Positions 8,801 to 17,303 of a DNA stretch of 26,732 nucleotides are shown in pieces. The stretch comes from JBCCSZ01 sp039199225. GTDB lineage: Bacteria; Bacteroidota; Bacteroidia; Chitinophagales; Saprospiraceae. The notes under the pieces are model-generated. The model was given only the letters and a program-made list of their open reading frames with translations. It was not told where the DNA came from and searched no databases. How positions within the stretch are numbered: position 1 is the stretch's first letter; each line of letters opens with the position of its first letter. The translations under genes were made by a program, and so were the position numbers. The DNA is taken from contig JBCCSZ010000077.1 in NCBI GenBank assembly GCA_039199225.1, positions 1-26,732 on the forward strand. Direction: 5' to 3'.

Positions 8801-11800
8801 TCAAGCGAACAATCGCGTGTTCTGCGCTGGTAGCACTATTGGTTTCATTTGGATTGCCGCCGTTGATGTTGGCAAAACGACTCAGCAACCAAAGAATTTG
8901 CTTAGCACTGACGTGGTTGTTGATTTCATTGACACTCGCAGAATTAACCAAGACTGCCAAGTCTCTGAACGGTTTTGTTTGAATGTCATTGACGGTCAGG
9001 CTCTGTAAAGCGTCGAGGTTATTCTGAGCTTCTACTGGCAGGAAGTCTACCGTGAAGAAGTTGTAGAATTCTTCCAGAAGTGCCTGGCGTCCCGGAGGCG
9101 TCGTGATGGTCGAGCAGGTTGTGATACCTGAGACCATGGATGTGGAGCAATTACAGTAATCCGCTCTGAACTGCTGGTCGAAATCACCAGGCGAGGTATT
9201 GAAGACGGAAGCAAAATTGACGCAGCTCCAAGATGAGAAGTGGTAGTCGTCAGAAGCTTTCAGGAATAGGAATTTATAGGCCGTTGCCAATTCCAGCAAC
9301 TTACTTCTGATGAGTGCCGAACCATCCCCTCTTTGGAAGTTCTTGAATACGATTTCGATGACCTCTTTGTTCAACATGGTCTGACTGTCGCCAAACATAG
9401 AACCGACAACACCTGTATTTTCAAAGCTCCAACTGATCTTTTCACCACCAGACAATCTGTTCATGGCAGGATAGCTCAGCACCGTTTTCATCTCTTCCGG
9501 AGTGACCGGCTGCGTTGTTATACCTGCTGATGTACTGACCTCATAGAACTCAAAGCTATTCGGAAAGATTCCGGCAAAAATGGCCTTGTTGTAGTCGACA
9601 TTCGGGTTCGAAGCCGGAGGTGCATAGTAGGTTCCGTTGTTGTCTTTGTATCCGGAGAAGTAGTACTTGTTGTTGACCGCATCGTGGGTTACCTCTGCAT
9701 TGTATTCAACACCATTGATCTTGAATGATTTCAAGGAACCTGGCACCTGGTTGATGAACTTATCGTAGTTGATGTTGATCGACGAACCGTAGAAACCGTA
9801 GTAAGTTACTACATGGGTTACATCTTCTGGTAGGATGATGTAATGCCCAGTTGGGGTCATAAAGCTGAAGGTGTTATCAGAGTTGGCCCCAAATTTCAAT
9901 TCTTTGAATGGTCCGTTGTACACCCAGTTTTGACTGTCTTCGTCGTCTCCAAATACTCTGGTATCAGGTGCAGGCTGGTGAATGGCATCCCATTGGTATT
10001 TATGCAGGTCGGTTCCGAGTGCATTGTCCATCAGGTTGAAAGTGGATGCTCTTTCCAATTCTGGAAACTCAGAGAAAGTATGCTGCAAGCTGAAGGCACC
10101 ATGCCCTAATTCGTGCGCTACGGTTTTGATGAAAAGTGTTTCGTGGTCGGAAGCTGGAACATTGTTGATGATGTTTTGTCGGAAAACAAAACCGTACTGT
10201 CTGCCCGGAGGCATCTCTCCTACCACTTGACTTTCCTCATGCTCATTGACGATGAAGATGTATTTCACATCGTCAAAAGCCAGATTGGTATCTTCAAAAG
10301 CATCAATGATGGAAGTCATCTCCGCAGTGTAGACCGATTCGTTTTGCGTCGCGCTGTTCATGACGTTGTCAAAACCACTGACCACTACACCTGGGTGGGC
10401 TGTTTGTGGGAATTCGACCTTTACGACCGCAGAGCTGAAGATGTCCTTCACCGCCTGAATGACTGTATTTTCATTGTAGCCACTGTATGGTACATTGGTA
10501 CCGACAGCGGGGTTAACAGGAACCAGGACAACGTTCATGGGCTTTTCATCATAACTGACAACTGCCACTTGTCCGGCAACATGTACCGTATCGTTTCCAG
10601 GCTCCGTTTCGATGGCATATATCTGCTCTACATACTCATGTGTTTTACCTGTAACCGGAATTTCTCCATTGCCATTGGTACTGATGGGCGCCTCATTGAT
10701 GTCTTCAAAGTGGATGTTCGCAGGTACGGCACCACCGCCTCTCAACTGTGGTTTTACGACATCTGTTCCACCACTCTTGACAGATTTCCATGCTACGCTA
10801 TAATGCTGTCCGGCAATAGACTGGACTTCCAGGTAGTGGGCATCGTGTGGACCATATCTCAAGGTATCGAATCCATATGTCTGGTTGGTACTTTCTCTGA
10901 AAACGATCTGCTGAGTTGCATCGTACAGAATGGCCAATGCCTCATTGAGAGCCGCAATGGCATCTACCAGTCCTTGCTTACAGTTGAGGAAATCATCGTC
11001 GTTGGCAGATTGTACCACACAATCGATGGCATCTTCCAAACCTTGAATGACGTTGTCAGGCAGGTGTGGCGTTTGCTCCAAAATGGTCTGCAAATTCACC
11101 AGGGAATTGTGGCCATTGTTGTAATAGTCTTCCAGCGAATTCATCTCCCCGACGATCAACTCCAATGCTTCCAGAGCATCTTCTATCGTCTGCAAAACAC
11201 CTGCTACCTGTTCCAAACCACCAACAATATCATTGAGCAAGTTGGCCAGTTCTTCACTGATCAATGCCAGTCCGATACCTGTCACTTCAATCAATCCATC
11301 GACGAAGATGTAATCGTTGTTGACATAGATGTCTTTGAAAGTTACATTCAGTCGGATTTGATTCAGGTAAGGCACTTCGATGTATCCAGCACCGGAGAAG
11401 GTGCCGTTTTCACCGCTGACTTCTGAGATCACGACTAGAAAATCACCCGCGGTAATGACATCGTCTACTTTTAGCAGTGGCAGTGGATTCACATTGCTCA
11501 GGTCCACCGGTGGCTCGATGCCACAATAGAAAGCATCGGGATCGAATGGAACAACAATGGTTCCGCTGGCGCGGTTGGAGGTATGCCCGGAAGTACAAGT
11601 CGCCTCCACTTCAATGGTGTACTCTATATCAGCCGGGACGTTAGGTAGGACAACAGGGGACATTGACGTGAGGATGGTGTCACCCGGGGCGTTTCCAGTC
11701 GGGAAGTAATATACAGCATAGTCTGTATGCTCTCCATTATTTTCAATAACGACCTCTACATCGTTGCCATTGATAACTTGTATGGAAGCCAACGACGGAA

Positions 11801-14800
11801 CGGGGCATTCACAAAGGTCTGGTACGCCATTGCCATCGCTATCGGTATCCGGGTTGCCAGGACATTGGTCGATGTCATCGTGAACGCCATCTCCATCGAG
11901 GTCGTGGCCGACGATACCCACACAATTGCAATTCACATCGTAGGCATCGCTGTGGGTCAGGGTATCTCCATCGCTGCAGGGCTGTCCGAGGTAGTAGGCA
12001 CAGCCAGGCATGGTGACAATGTTACCCATGTTGTATTCACAGTCGGGACCGTTGGGGAAGGTAATGGTACCGGTGGCAGCGTTGGTTGTAGAGATTGGGA
12101 AATCTGTTTCCACAAAAAGTGTGTAGGTACTTCCCGTCATGTTGGTCACATTCGCAGTACCAGAGACTTGCGTACCTGGACCAACGTTCAAGTTGACTTC
12201 AAAGCTTTGCGGAATGTCGTTGAGGTTGATCGGGCCAGCGCCTGAACTCGCCAATTTGAGTTCCAGCTTTCCGTCCTTGATCTGCAGACCTGCCGGACAG
12301 GGCATCGCGGAAATGTCTTCAATGCCAACTGGGTTCAGGAATTGTCCCTTGCGGCCTTTGCTCACGAAAGTACAAGACTGATGCTCTGAGAAAGAAACCG
12401 TCAAATGGCCATTGGTAGAACTGATCACACCGTTGACATCTAGATCGAGTACTTCGTAGAAAGCTTCTACGATTCCATTCAGCTCCCGATAACCCGTCAG
12501 AGGAATCATCGTTCCTTGGTAGGTTCCTGCAGCCGGACCATCGTACAGCATGTTGATGTCTATCGGATTGGGAACATCTCCTACTGTTACCTGATCTGCG
12601 TCGAAGCTCAGAATGAGACCATAGGCCGTATCAGCCACCACATCGATTCTAATGGGGCAGTCGATTTCATACCAAGGTGGATCACAACCATCCGGAATGT
12701 CATCGTCGTCGTAATCGTCGAAGTCATTCCAACCTGGACACTGATCCAAAGCATCACAAACACCATCATCATCCGAATCAACCTCGATACCGATACAGTC
12801 GCAACCAATTTGATTGCCATCTTCATCGTACAAGAAGGTGATCTCATCCAGTATTGTACAATCTAGGCCGTCTTCGCAAGGCATGCCAACGGTACCTGGG
12901 TACTGGGTATTGATACATACATCGCAAGAATCGGGTATGCCATCCACATCGGCATCAATAGCATCATCGTAGCCGTGGCATTGATCTTGAGAATCACAAA
13001 CGCCATCGCCATCCGTATCGATATCTGGTGTACCACTGAGACAAATACACTCATTCGGATTGTCAGGGTTAGGCCCTATGTAATCGCCATAGGTACAGTC
13101 GTCTCCATCGTCGCAAGGCGTTATGCCGCCAGAACCACAAGGAGTCGTATCACAGGCATTGGGAATGCCGTCGTTGTCTGCATCGTGGTTGTCGTTACCT
13201 CCCTGGCAAGGATCGTCTTCGTCGCAGATGCCATCGCCGTCACTATCATCGATGATGCCTTCACACTCGCAGTTGCAATTGATTTGCTCATTTGGCGTAC
13301 AGTCATCTCCATCGTCACATTCACGGTCGAACATTACCTGCAGTTGCAAGCCATAGTCTTGCCGGCAATCGAATTCACAACCATCAGGGATACAGTTTTT
13401 ATTGAAATCAATCAAGTCATTACTACCCGGACACATATCCAACAAATCACAAACGCCATCGCCGTCCTGATCCATCATCACCCAGGTGTAACCATTCCAC
13501 TGAGCAATTTGATCAAAGTCGAGTACTTCACTGAGTGATCCGGTAGATTCCACCTCAAAGTTGGTCAAGGAATCACCCGTTTCTTCAACCGTCAGGGAAT
13601 CAGCAATACTGGCTCCGGTAACAATGCTGAAGTAGTACATGCTGAGTGTATCCAATGGAATGCGCTTAATATTGTTGCAAGCGCAGTATGCTTTGACCAA
13701 GTCGCGGCTGGCACAACGAGTCGCTGTAATGCACTCGAGAGTGTCACAGTTATCAGGTATACCGTCTAAATCCAGATCGTAGTAATCTGGAAAACCAGGA
13801 CATTTGTCCAGCGCATCACAAACAGAATCGCCATCTGTATCCTGGAAAACACCCGCACAGTTACATTCTCGATCGTATTGATCGTTGACCGTACATGGAT
13901 TGCCATCATCACATCTTTCTCCGAATCTACAGTCGGTTACACAGGCATCCGGAATGTTGTCGTTATTCGCATCAATGTAGTCGTTTCCACCAGGGCAGAT
14001 ATCCAGGGCATCACAGGCGCCATCGCCATCCATATCGCCCACGTAGGTTCCACTGCAGAAACAGTCGTCACTCATACTTTCTTCGATGGTACAAGGGTCA
14101 TAGTCATCGCAAGGGTCTCCGGCAATACAAGGAATGTCTGTTCCAGAAACATATTCACAATCATCGTGGCAGGTGACTGTCACTGAGTAGTTAGACAGTG
14201 GCGCTTCAACATAGATCGCTGAAGTCGTTTCACCTGTACTCCATTGATAAGTAGGAATTCTGCAAACCTTCTCACTGTCCAAGGTGGCTGTCAGTTTGTA
14301 CTTCATACCTGGGCCGGGACACTTTCCACCAGGCTCAAATTCCCCAATCGTCCGCACCTCATCACTACCAATCCAGTAAGCTTCTATGAAGCGAACTTCA
14401 GAGTTGACAAGCTCGATGGAACCGATGGAATTTTTGGTATATCGGCAGTAGCGAGGCTCGTAGGAAAATTGCGCAACGCTGTATTCGTAGTTGTTGTTTC
14501 GCAGCCAACGATGTAGTTCCTCTGTCAGATACTCCATTCTGGAAGTTCCACCAAAACAAGCTTCTTCTGTATTGGAGCAATACGGGAAACTAAATCCCTC
14601 GGTAGCACCGGAGAGTACCCGATGCGAACCATCGGGCAGTTGTACTTTGATCCCTGTCAGTAAGACAAAACGTTGGTTGGGCTGCCGGATGATGGGCAGG
14701 CAGTAATCACAAGTTGGTACATAGATGTCTATTGGTTGCGCAGTGATCAATACGGCATTGGTACAGTTATCATAGGTATCGCAACCATCGGGAATGCCAT

Positions 14801-16280
14801 CGAAATCACTGTCGATGTTGTCGTCAAAGCCTTCACACTTATCTTCATTGTCGCACACCCCATCGTTGTCACTGTCATTGCCATAGCAAGGGCCGGGTGT
14901 TCCTCTACACTCACAGGCATCCACCCAAGAGGGCGTTGGCTCACCAGGAGGATAAAGGCTGTTCCAGACCAATACATCGTTGGTTGTATTTACATCGCCG
15001 TCGTCACAAGGCGTTCCTTCGATGCAATCATCACAAGCATCGGCGATATTATCGTTGTCAGCATCCTCACTCTGAGGGCCTTCCGGGCAAGGATCAATGG
15101 CATTACAAAGACCGTCTTTATCATTGTCGCCAGATTCGATACCATAACAGTTACAACGAGAACCGATCCTATCATTATAGGTACAAGGGTTGCCATCGTC
15201 GCAAGGTCCGCCAACGACGCACTCATCGCAATCGTCTGGGATACCATCGTCGTCGGTATCTACATTATCGTCTCCGCCCGGGCATTTGTCCAACATATCA
15301 CAAACCCCATCGCCGTCCGAGTCCGGCAGCAATTCTCCTACACATCGACAAGCCCTGTCGTAGACATCATTGATCGTACATTCGTTTCGATCGTCACAAC
15401 GTCTGCCAGTAACTTCGCAATAGACAAGTTGAAAATGTTCCAGCTTGCTGTATCCGAAATTAGCAAATGTTTGCTCGTTCAGTGGATCGATAACCCGGAC
15501 TCTGAAGATGTAATCAACATGTGCTCTGAGCCTTGGATCTTTGGCCGTGTACAAGTAGGAAGTCAGTGGTGTAATGGCACTAAAAACGGGCGCTGTCCGA
15601 GTCACGATTTGCTCTTCGGTCATCCCCTTGATGGATTCAAATATCTCGATCTCATAGTCAACGGGAAAAGCCCCGACATGCATTGCTTGCCAGGACAAGT
15701 TCATACTCATCGGATTGTTGTTCGGTTGTTGACCGATGGGATTGATGATGATCGGTGGATCGTGTTCCATCAAAAGTGTGGAGGCACAGCTTTTATTGGA
15801 GATCGGCGGGTCGTTGGCGCGGAAATAATCGTAGGCTTCCACACAAACAGAATAGGCCCCCTCTGGTAGGCGGCCAAGGCTGTAAAACTCCTTTTTGCTC
15901 AATCCTGTAAAATCCAGGTTGTCGATGTCGAAATATTCTGCAAGATCGGCACCAGTCAGGACCACCGGAACATTATAGGTTAGGTTGATGGCCGGCGGTA
16001 TGTATCGCTCGCTGGTTCGAATGGTAACCCCCATCCCAGAGATGGTGAGGCGCAACCTCGCCCGATACAGTTTTCGGGAGGGGTCATTCATAATAAGGGT
16101 ATAATACACCTTATTGGATTGCTTCACTATACTGGCATCCAGCTTGGGAGTCGTCTGGCCGATCATCTGTAGGTTGGCCGTCACTGGATAGGGTTGCGCC
16201 CAGCCAGCTTTCCCAAAAAAGAAGAGACATCCAATGATCAGGAAAGTGCGAAAAAGAGTACGTAAAGTTTTAGTTTCCAT
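5835..16280 (-). CDS. Giant secreted polymorphic toxin with RNase A-like C-terminal domain
   Basis: A 3481-residue protein. Order: Sec signal peptide (1-29, ending GKAGWAQ); N-terminal beta domain (30-175); FN3-like domain (178-285); Cys/Asp-rich array (287-1490) with ten TSP3-type units (DxDGDGVCDxxDxCPG), interrupted near 500-710 and 1210-1430; beta domains (1490-1660); helical stretch (1660-1790); metallopeptidase-like region with H2056-E-L-G-H2060, another His at 2067 and NLMD downstream; hydrophobic Ala/Gly-rich helices (about 2690-2760); long helical region; toxin domain (about 3330-3481). The toxin domain shows the RNase A-like CdiA-CT pattern: HxxxRH (H3339), an Arg 12 residues on (R3351), SASTKFKD, and a terminal VTMYPE (T3477, Y3479), matching the family's His, Arg, Thr and Tyr catalytic set. 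RNA cleavage in target cells is inferred from the family. Route of export is unknown, and no T9SS sorting domain can fit at the C-terminus. Confidence 0.88.
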   Translation of the reverse strand: METKTLRTLFRTFLIIGCLFFFGKAGWAQPYPVTANLQMIGQTTPKLDASIVKQSNKVYYTLIMNDPSRKLYRARLRLTISGMGVTIRTSERYIPPAINLTYNVPVVLTGADLAEYFDIDNLDFTGLSKKEFYSLGRLPEGAYSVCVEAYDYFRANDPPISNKSCASTLLMEHDPPIIINPIGQQPNNNPMSMNLSWQAMHVGAFPVDYEIEIFESIKGMTEEQIVTRTAPVFSAITPLTSYLYTAKDPRLRAHVDYIFRVRVIDPLNEQTFANFGYSKLEHFQLVYCEVTGRRCDDRNECTINDVYDRACRCVGELLPDSDGDGVCDMLDKCPGGDDNVDTDDDGIPDDCDECVVGGPCDDGNPCTYNDRIGSRCNCYGIESGDNDKDGLCNAIDPCPEGPQSEDADNDNIADACDDCIEGTPCDDGDVNTTNDVLVWNSLYPPGEPTPSWVDACECRGTPGPCYGNDSDNDGVCDNEDKCEGFDDNIDSDFDGIPDGCDTYDNCTNAVLITAQPIDIYVPTCDYCLPIIRQPNQRFVLLTGIKVQLPDGSHRVLSGATEGFSFPYCSNTEEACFGGTSRMEYLTEELHRWLRNNNYEYSVAQFSYEPRYCRYTKNSIGSIELVNSEVRFIEAYWIGSDEVRTIGEFEPGGKCPGPGMKYKLTATLDSEKVCRIPTYQWSTGETTSAIYVEAPLSNYSVTVTCHDDCEYVSGTDIPCIAGDPCDDYDPCTIEESMSDDCFCSGTYVGDMDGDGACDALDICPGGNDYIDANNDNIPDACVTDCRFGERCDDGNPCTVNDQYDRECNCAGVFQDTDGDSVCDALDKCPGFPDYYDLDLDGIPDNCDTLECITATRCASRDLVKAYCACNNIKRIPLDTLSMYYFSIVTGASIADSLTVEETGDSLTNFEVESTGSLSEVLDFDQIAQWNGYTWVMMDQDGDGVCDLLDMCPGSNDLIDFNKNCIPDGCEFDCRQDYGLQLQVMFDRECDDGDDCTPNEQINCNCECEGIIDDSDGDGICDEDDPCQGGNDNHDADNDGIPNACDTTPCGSGGITPCDDGDDCTYGDYIGPNPDNPNECICLSGTPDIDTDGDGVCDSQDQCHGYDDAIDADVDGIPDSCDVCINTQYPGTVGMPCEDGLDCTILDEITFLYDEDGNQIGCDCIGIEVDSDDDGVCDALDQCPGWNDFDDYDDDDIPDGCDPPWYEIDCPIRIDVVADTAYGLILSFDADQVTVGDVPNPIDINMLYDGPAAGTYQGTMIPLTGYRELNGIVEAFYEVLDLDVNGVISSTNGHLTVSFSEHQSCTFVSKGRKGQFLNPVGIEDISAMPCPAGLQIKDGKLELKLASSGAGPINLNDIPQSFEVNLNVGPGTQVSGTANVTNMTGSTYTLFVETDFPISTTNAATGTITFPNGPDCEYNMGNIVTMPGCAYYLGQPCSDGDTLTHSDAYDVNCNCVGIVGHDLDGDGVHDDIDQCPGNPDTDSDGNGVPDLCECPVPSLASIQVINGNDVEVVIENNGEHTDYAVYYFPTGNAPGDTILTSMSPVVLPNVPADIEYTIEVEATCTSGHTSNRASGTIVVPFDPDAFYCGIEPPVDLSNVNPLPLLKVDDVITAGDFLVVISEVSGENGTFSGAGYIEVPYLNQIRLNVTFKDIYVNNDYIFVDGLIEVTGIGLALISEELANLLNDIVGGLEQVAGVLQTIEDALEALELIVGEMNSLEDYYNNGHNSLVNLQTILEQTPHLPDNVIQGLEDAIDCVVQSANDDDFLNCKQGLVDAIAALNEALAILYDATQQIVFRESTNQTYGFDTLRYGPHDAHYLEVQSIAGQHYSVAWKSVKSGGTDVVKPQLRGGGAVPANIHFEDINEAPISTNGNGEIPVTGKTHEYVEQIYAIETEPGNDTVHVAGQVAVVSYDEKPMNVVLVPVNPAVGTNVPYSGYNENTVIQAVKDIFSSAVVKVEFPQTAHPGVVVSGFDNVMNSATQNESVYTAEMTSIIDAFEDTNLAFDDVKYIFIVNEHEESQVVGEMPPGRQYGFVFRQNIINNVPASDHETLFIKTVAHELGHGAFSLQHTFSEFPELERASTFNLMDNALGTDLHKYQWDAIHQPAPDTRVFGDDEDSQNWVYNGPFKELKFGANSDNTFSFMTPTGHYIILPEDVTHVVTYYGFYGSSININYDKFINQVPGSLKSFKINGVEYNAEVTHDAVNNKYYFSGYKDNNGTYYAPPASNPNVDYNKAIFAGIFPNSFEFYEVSTSAGITTQPVTPEEMKTVLSYPAMNRLSGGEKISWSFENTGVVGSMFGDSQTMLNKEVIEIVFKNFQRGDGSALIRSKLLELATAYKFLFLKASDDYHFSSWSCVNFASVFNTSPGDFDQQFRADYCNCSTSMVSGITTCSTITTPPGRQALLEEFYNFFTVDFLPVEAQNNLDALQSLTVNDIQTKPFRDLAVLVNSASVNEINNHVSAKQILWLLSRFANINGGNPNETNSATSAEHAIVRLIKNAGETKADSIVLGIEGENLIQTDQFLFCQLLNGVNNTVLFIGTDQRKELVLAMVDLFSKSQTVADQRFADYVSNFEERTFILDYQNVLKRMAVEIGNNASPLIIAANALGNNVGYQAFSYHSVDHTCDNDGEEITLTQSDKSGFRVLSEGPTVPLRPFDVISFHNKSNLSTLRGVVPPNGNANRSLVPALVGAYGSLEGDSETTKQLIVTAIDVVTIATGAGALSAAMKVRKALILMDMASSGFSLAATALSDIQGHDNVTNALNTLSMITGALSLGAGAVDLATRSGRAADGALALTRPELKNTTLAMNNTEFPVVNRFQQLADAVLQVSHLNIQQFALQHMDHIDNLMLVMTKAYSDAKAAGNTTLAASLKAATRHVLDALEDLNNPWNYFLGKFNIPVPAFLTKINPLSDVLKARLQEIVAAAPGYQPLKTVLEGPLSGIEGLLTSINAMGNIPVKEAVLKHFHPNMAGTIDNWKAGGGVMSYDEVTGVFGLKATPTSAVVATAEIAGNQKFLRIANDGFDAAGTGTIRELGDPNLIIKDANGTVLTGKVDIVELPNGQIRFRQTQVNYSVRAAAMSTIPARANALIKHLDNDAALRAFFQGATPTELNQWLGLWDEAILAAGRIGDDISDVTGPLLQRYKQLKDAFTGAVDNSLYGMSKLTDSEVNHLVSLKTEINALGNKRVNLLEDLANVSSNANHISKHVTSLTANLITAFGKLSTVAARYDITWLNRADAWLTAGLDIVPTPSTPTRVRQSVDLIDGTVTIGRIFKDKLFSTRFLSGHSGTGIGSATNRCQVLTGAGQRRVVRDPDLSGFSQADKDLLLGGSQASPNPGAHAAHRHAPDVEDDALKLRAEEGYAPDGSRGGSNNNPSIPSASTKFKDVAAMEMALNHVRPGGVGTPFDVAKNAKLATDPNALSFPVTHDFGIEMGSGYFHPSISGSVPKGNLPLSGVIPTGPLTKIRAFYRRSTPTSNDWYLVTMYPE

Positions 16281-16705
16281 GCTTTTAATTTATCATCTAA
16301 AGCTTAAATCATTCTGCCGACTCTTGCGACAAAACATTCCGAGAATTGGGTCCAGCTCGTCCGTTGACGAGCCAGACACCATCTTTTTTCCATAGCTTAT
16401 TTAAAGGAGCTAAACAAATAATGAACAGGCCATTCCACCAGCATAGAAAGAGCCGCAGCCCATCCGAAAAGTGAAATTCGCTTATTCTTCGGCTTGGATA
16501 GATGCATCACAAACCGAGTTGAAAATATTAATTAATGGAGCTAGAGCTTGCACCGGTCGTTCGCGCAGCCTTTGGATCGTTTCTCCGAGGCAATTTCGGG
16601 CAAGTCTGAAATTCGACGTACAATCCTTTATAACAGCAAAAACAAAAAGGTACTCAGGAGAAAGAATTATTTTTCAGCATTTTTAAAAAAGTACCATAAG
16701 GCCCC
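16281..16705. other. 425-bp gene-free leader/promoter region of the toxin operon
   Basis: This spacer separates the Lrp-type regulator stop from the toxin start, both on the minus strand. It should hold the toxin operon promoter, but I find no exact TAnnTTTG on the minus strand. It contains a hairpin at 16355-16372 and several T/A-rich runs. A 17-codon plus-strand frame at 16421-16474 has an AAAGGAG upstream, but nothing else supports it as a gene. Confidence 0.5.
16355..16372. other. Perfect 7-bp hairpin in the toxin 5' leader
   Basis: GCTCGTC-CGTT-GACGAGC is a perfect stem with a four-base loop, about 75-90 nt upstream of the toxin ATG. On the minus strand it would be in the untranslated leader. 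A T run follows about 11 nt later only on the plus strand, where no gene precedes it. A leader structure or protein-binding site is possible. Confidence 0.35.
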
Positions 16706-17167
16706 CTATTCCAAGGGAATATTACGCTCAAAAGCGCTCTCGTAGCAGATAATTGAGTTGGTCCCTTCTACCCCATCGATGGGATGAATTTTTTCGTAGA
16801 TAATATCTCGTAGATGCCGATTGTTCAAAGCGTAAATTTTAACGAGCAAAGCATAGCGACCAGAAATGTTGACGCATTCAACAATCTGAGGAATCTTCCG
16901 CAACTCCTCCTCCACCCTCCGGTGGTTTTTGGCATCGGTCAGCATAATCTGGGTATAGGTAAAGGCTTGGTAGCCCAACTTCCAAGGGTCCAGCTGATAG
17001 GTCGCCCGTTTGATAATCCCAGATTGCTTCAGCTTTTTCATTCGCTGATGGACCAAAGTGTTGGATACCTTGAGCTTCTCGGCCAAGCGAACAAAGGGTA
17101 TTCGAGCGTCCAGTGTCAATTCTTGCAAAATTCGTATGTCTATTGGATCAAGTTGATTTTCGAGCAT
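16706..17167 (-). CDS. Lrp/AsnC-family transcriptional regulator
   Basis: A 153-residue protein of normal Lrp/AsnC length. It begins LDPIDIRILQELTLDARIPF, the usual start of the winged HTH, with helices to about residue 55 (LAEKLKVSNTLVHQRMKKLKQSGII). The AsnC/RAM effector domain spans about 68-145 and carries the GRYALLVK segment (103-110), matching the GxYDLLV motif that forms the ligand pocket at the dimer interface. Members bind DNA as dimers to octamers and respond to amino acids. The gene is divergent from the MarC-family gene across a 136-bp spacer containing two phased operator-like repeats, which suggests autoregulation and control of that neighbour. The next gene downstream is the giant toxin, 425 bp away, so read-through or regulation there is possible but unproven. 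Confidence 0.92.
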   Translation of the reverse strand: MLENQLDPIDIRILQELTLDARIPFVRLAEKLKVSNTLVHQRMKKLKQSGIIKRATYQLDPWKLGYQAFTYTQIMLTDAKNHRRVEEELRKIPQIVECVNISGRYALLVKIYALNNRHLRDIIYEKIHPIDGVEGTNSIICYESAFERNIPLE

Positions 17168-17191
17168 CGTTTTTTTACTTTTAAATCAAAA

Positions 17192-17239
17192 TAATGACTT
17201 AGTAATTAGCCATATATTTCAATAATGACCTAGTGAGCA
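17192..17239. promoter_or_regulatory. Two phased operator-like sites between lrp-type and marC-type genes
   Basis: TAATGACTTAGTAATTA (17192-17208) is a 17-bp palindrome with a single mismatched pair. A related site, TAATGACCTAGTGAGCA (17223-17239), starts exactly 31 bp later, about three helical turns, and shares the direct repeat AATAATGACYTAGT. Phased degenerate palindromes are typical of Lrp-family binding. The sites lie between the two divergent starts, and a weak plus-strand -7-like element (TACTTTTA, 17271-17278) lies just beyond the second site. Binding is inferred. Confidence 0.55.
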
Positions 17240-17303
17240 TCTAATTTAAGCAAATCAACTTAAATCCATTTACTTTTACGTCAAAATTAAAAACAGAGAA
17301 ATC

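Noticed and set aside
10113..11426. 437-codon plus-strand open frame inside the toxin gene
   Set aside because: It is exactly antisense to the toxin gene, gives an Ile/Val/Cys-rich translation with no domain, and arises from the codon bias of the coding strand.
14673..15869. 398-codon plus-strand open frame opposite the TSP3 array
   Set aside because: The antisense of Asp/Gly-rich repeats yields Ile/Val/Thr repeats. The minus-strand TSP3 units are unmistakable, so this is a shadow.
16355..16372. Hairpin as a terminator
   Set aside because: No gene precedes it on the plus strand, the T run is 11 nt away, and on the minus strand no T run follows.
16421..16474. 17-codon frame with an AAAGGAG upstream
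   Set aside because: It is too short and basic to judge, this phylum rarely uses strong Shine-Dalgarno sites, and nothing else supports translation.
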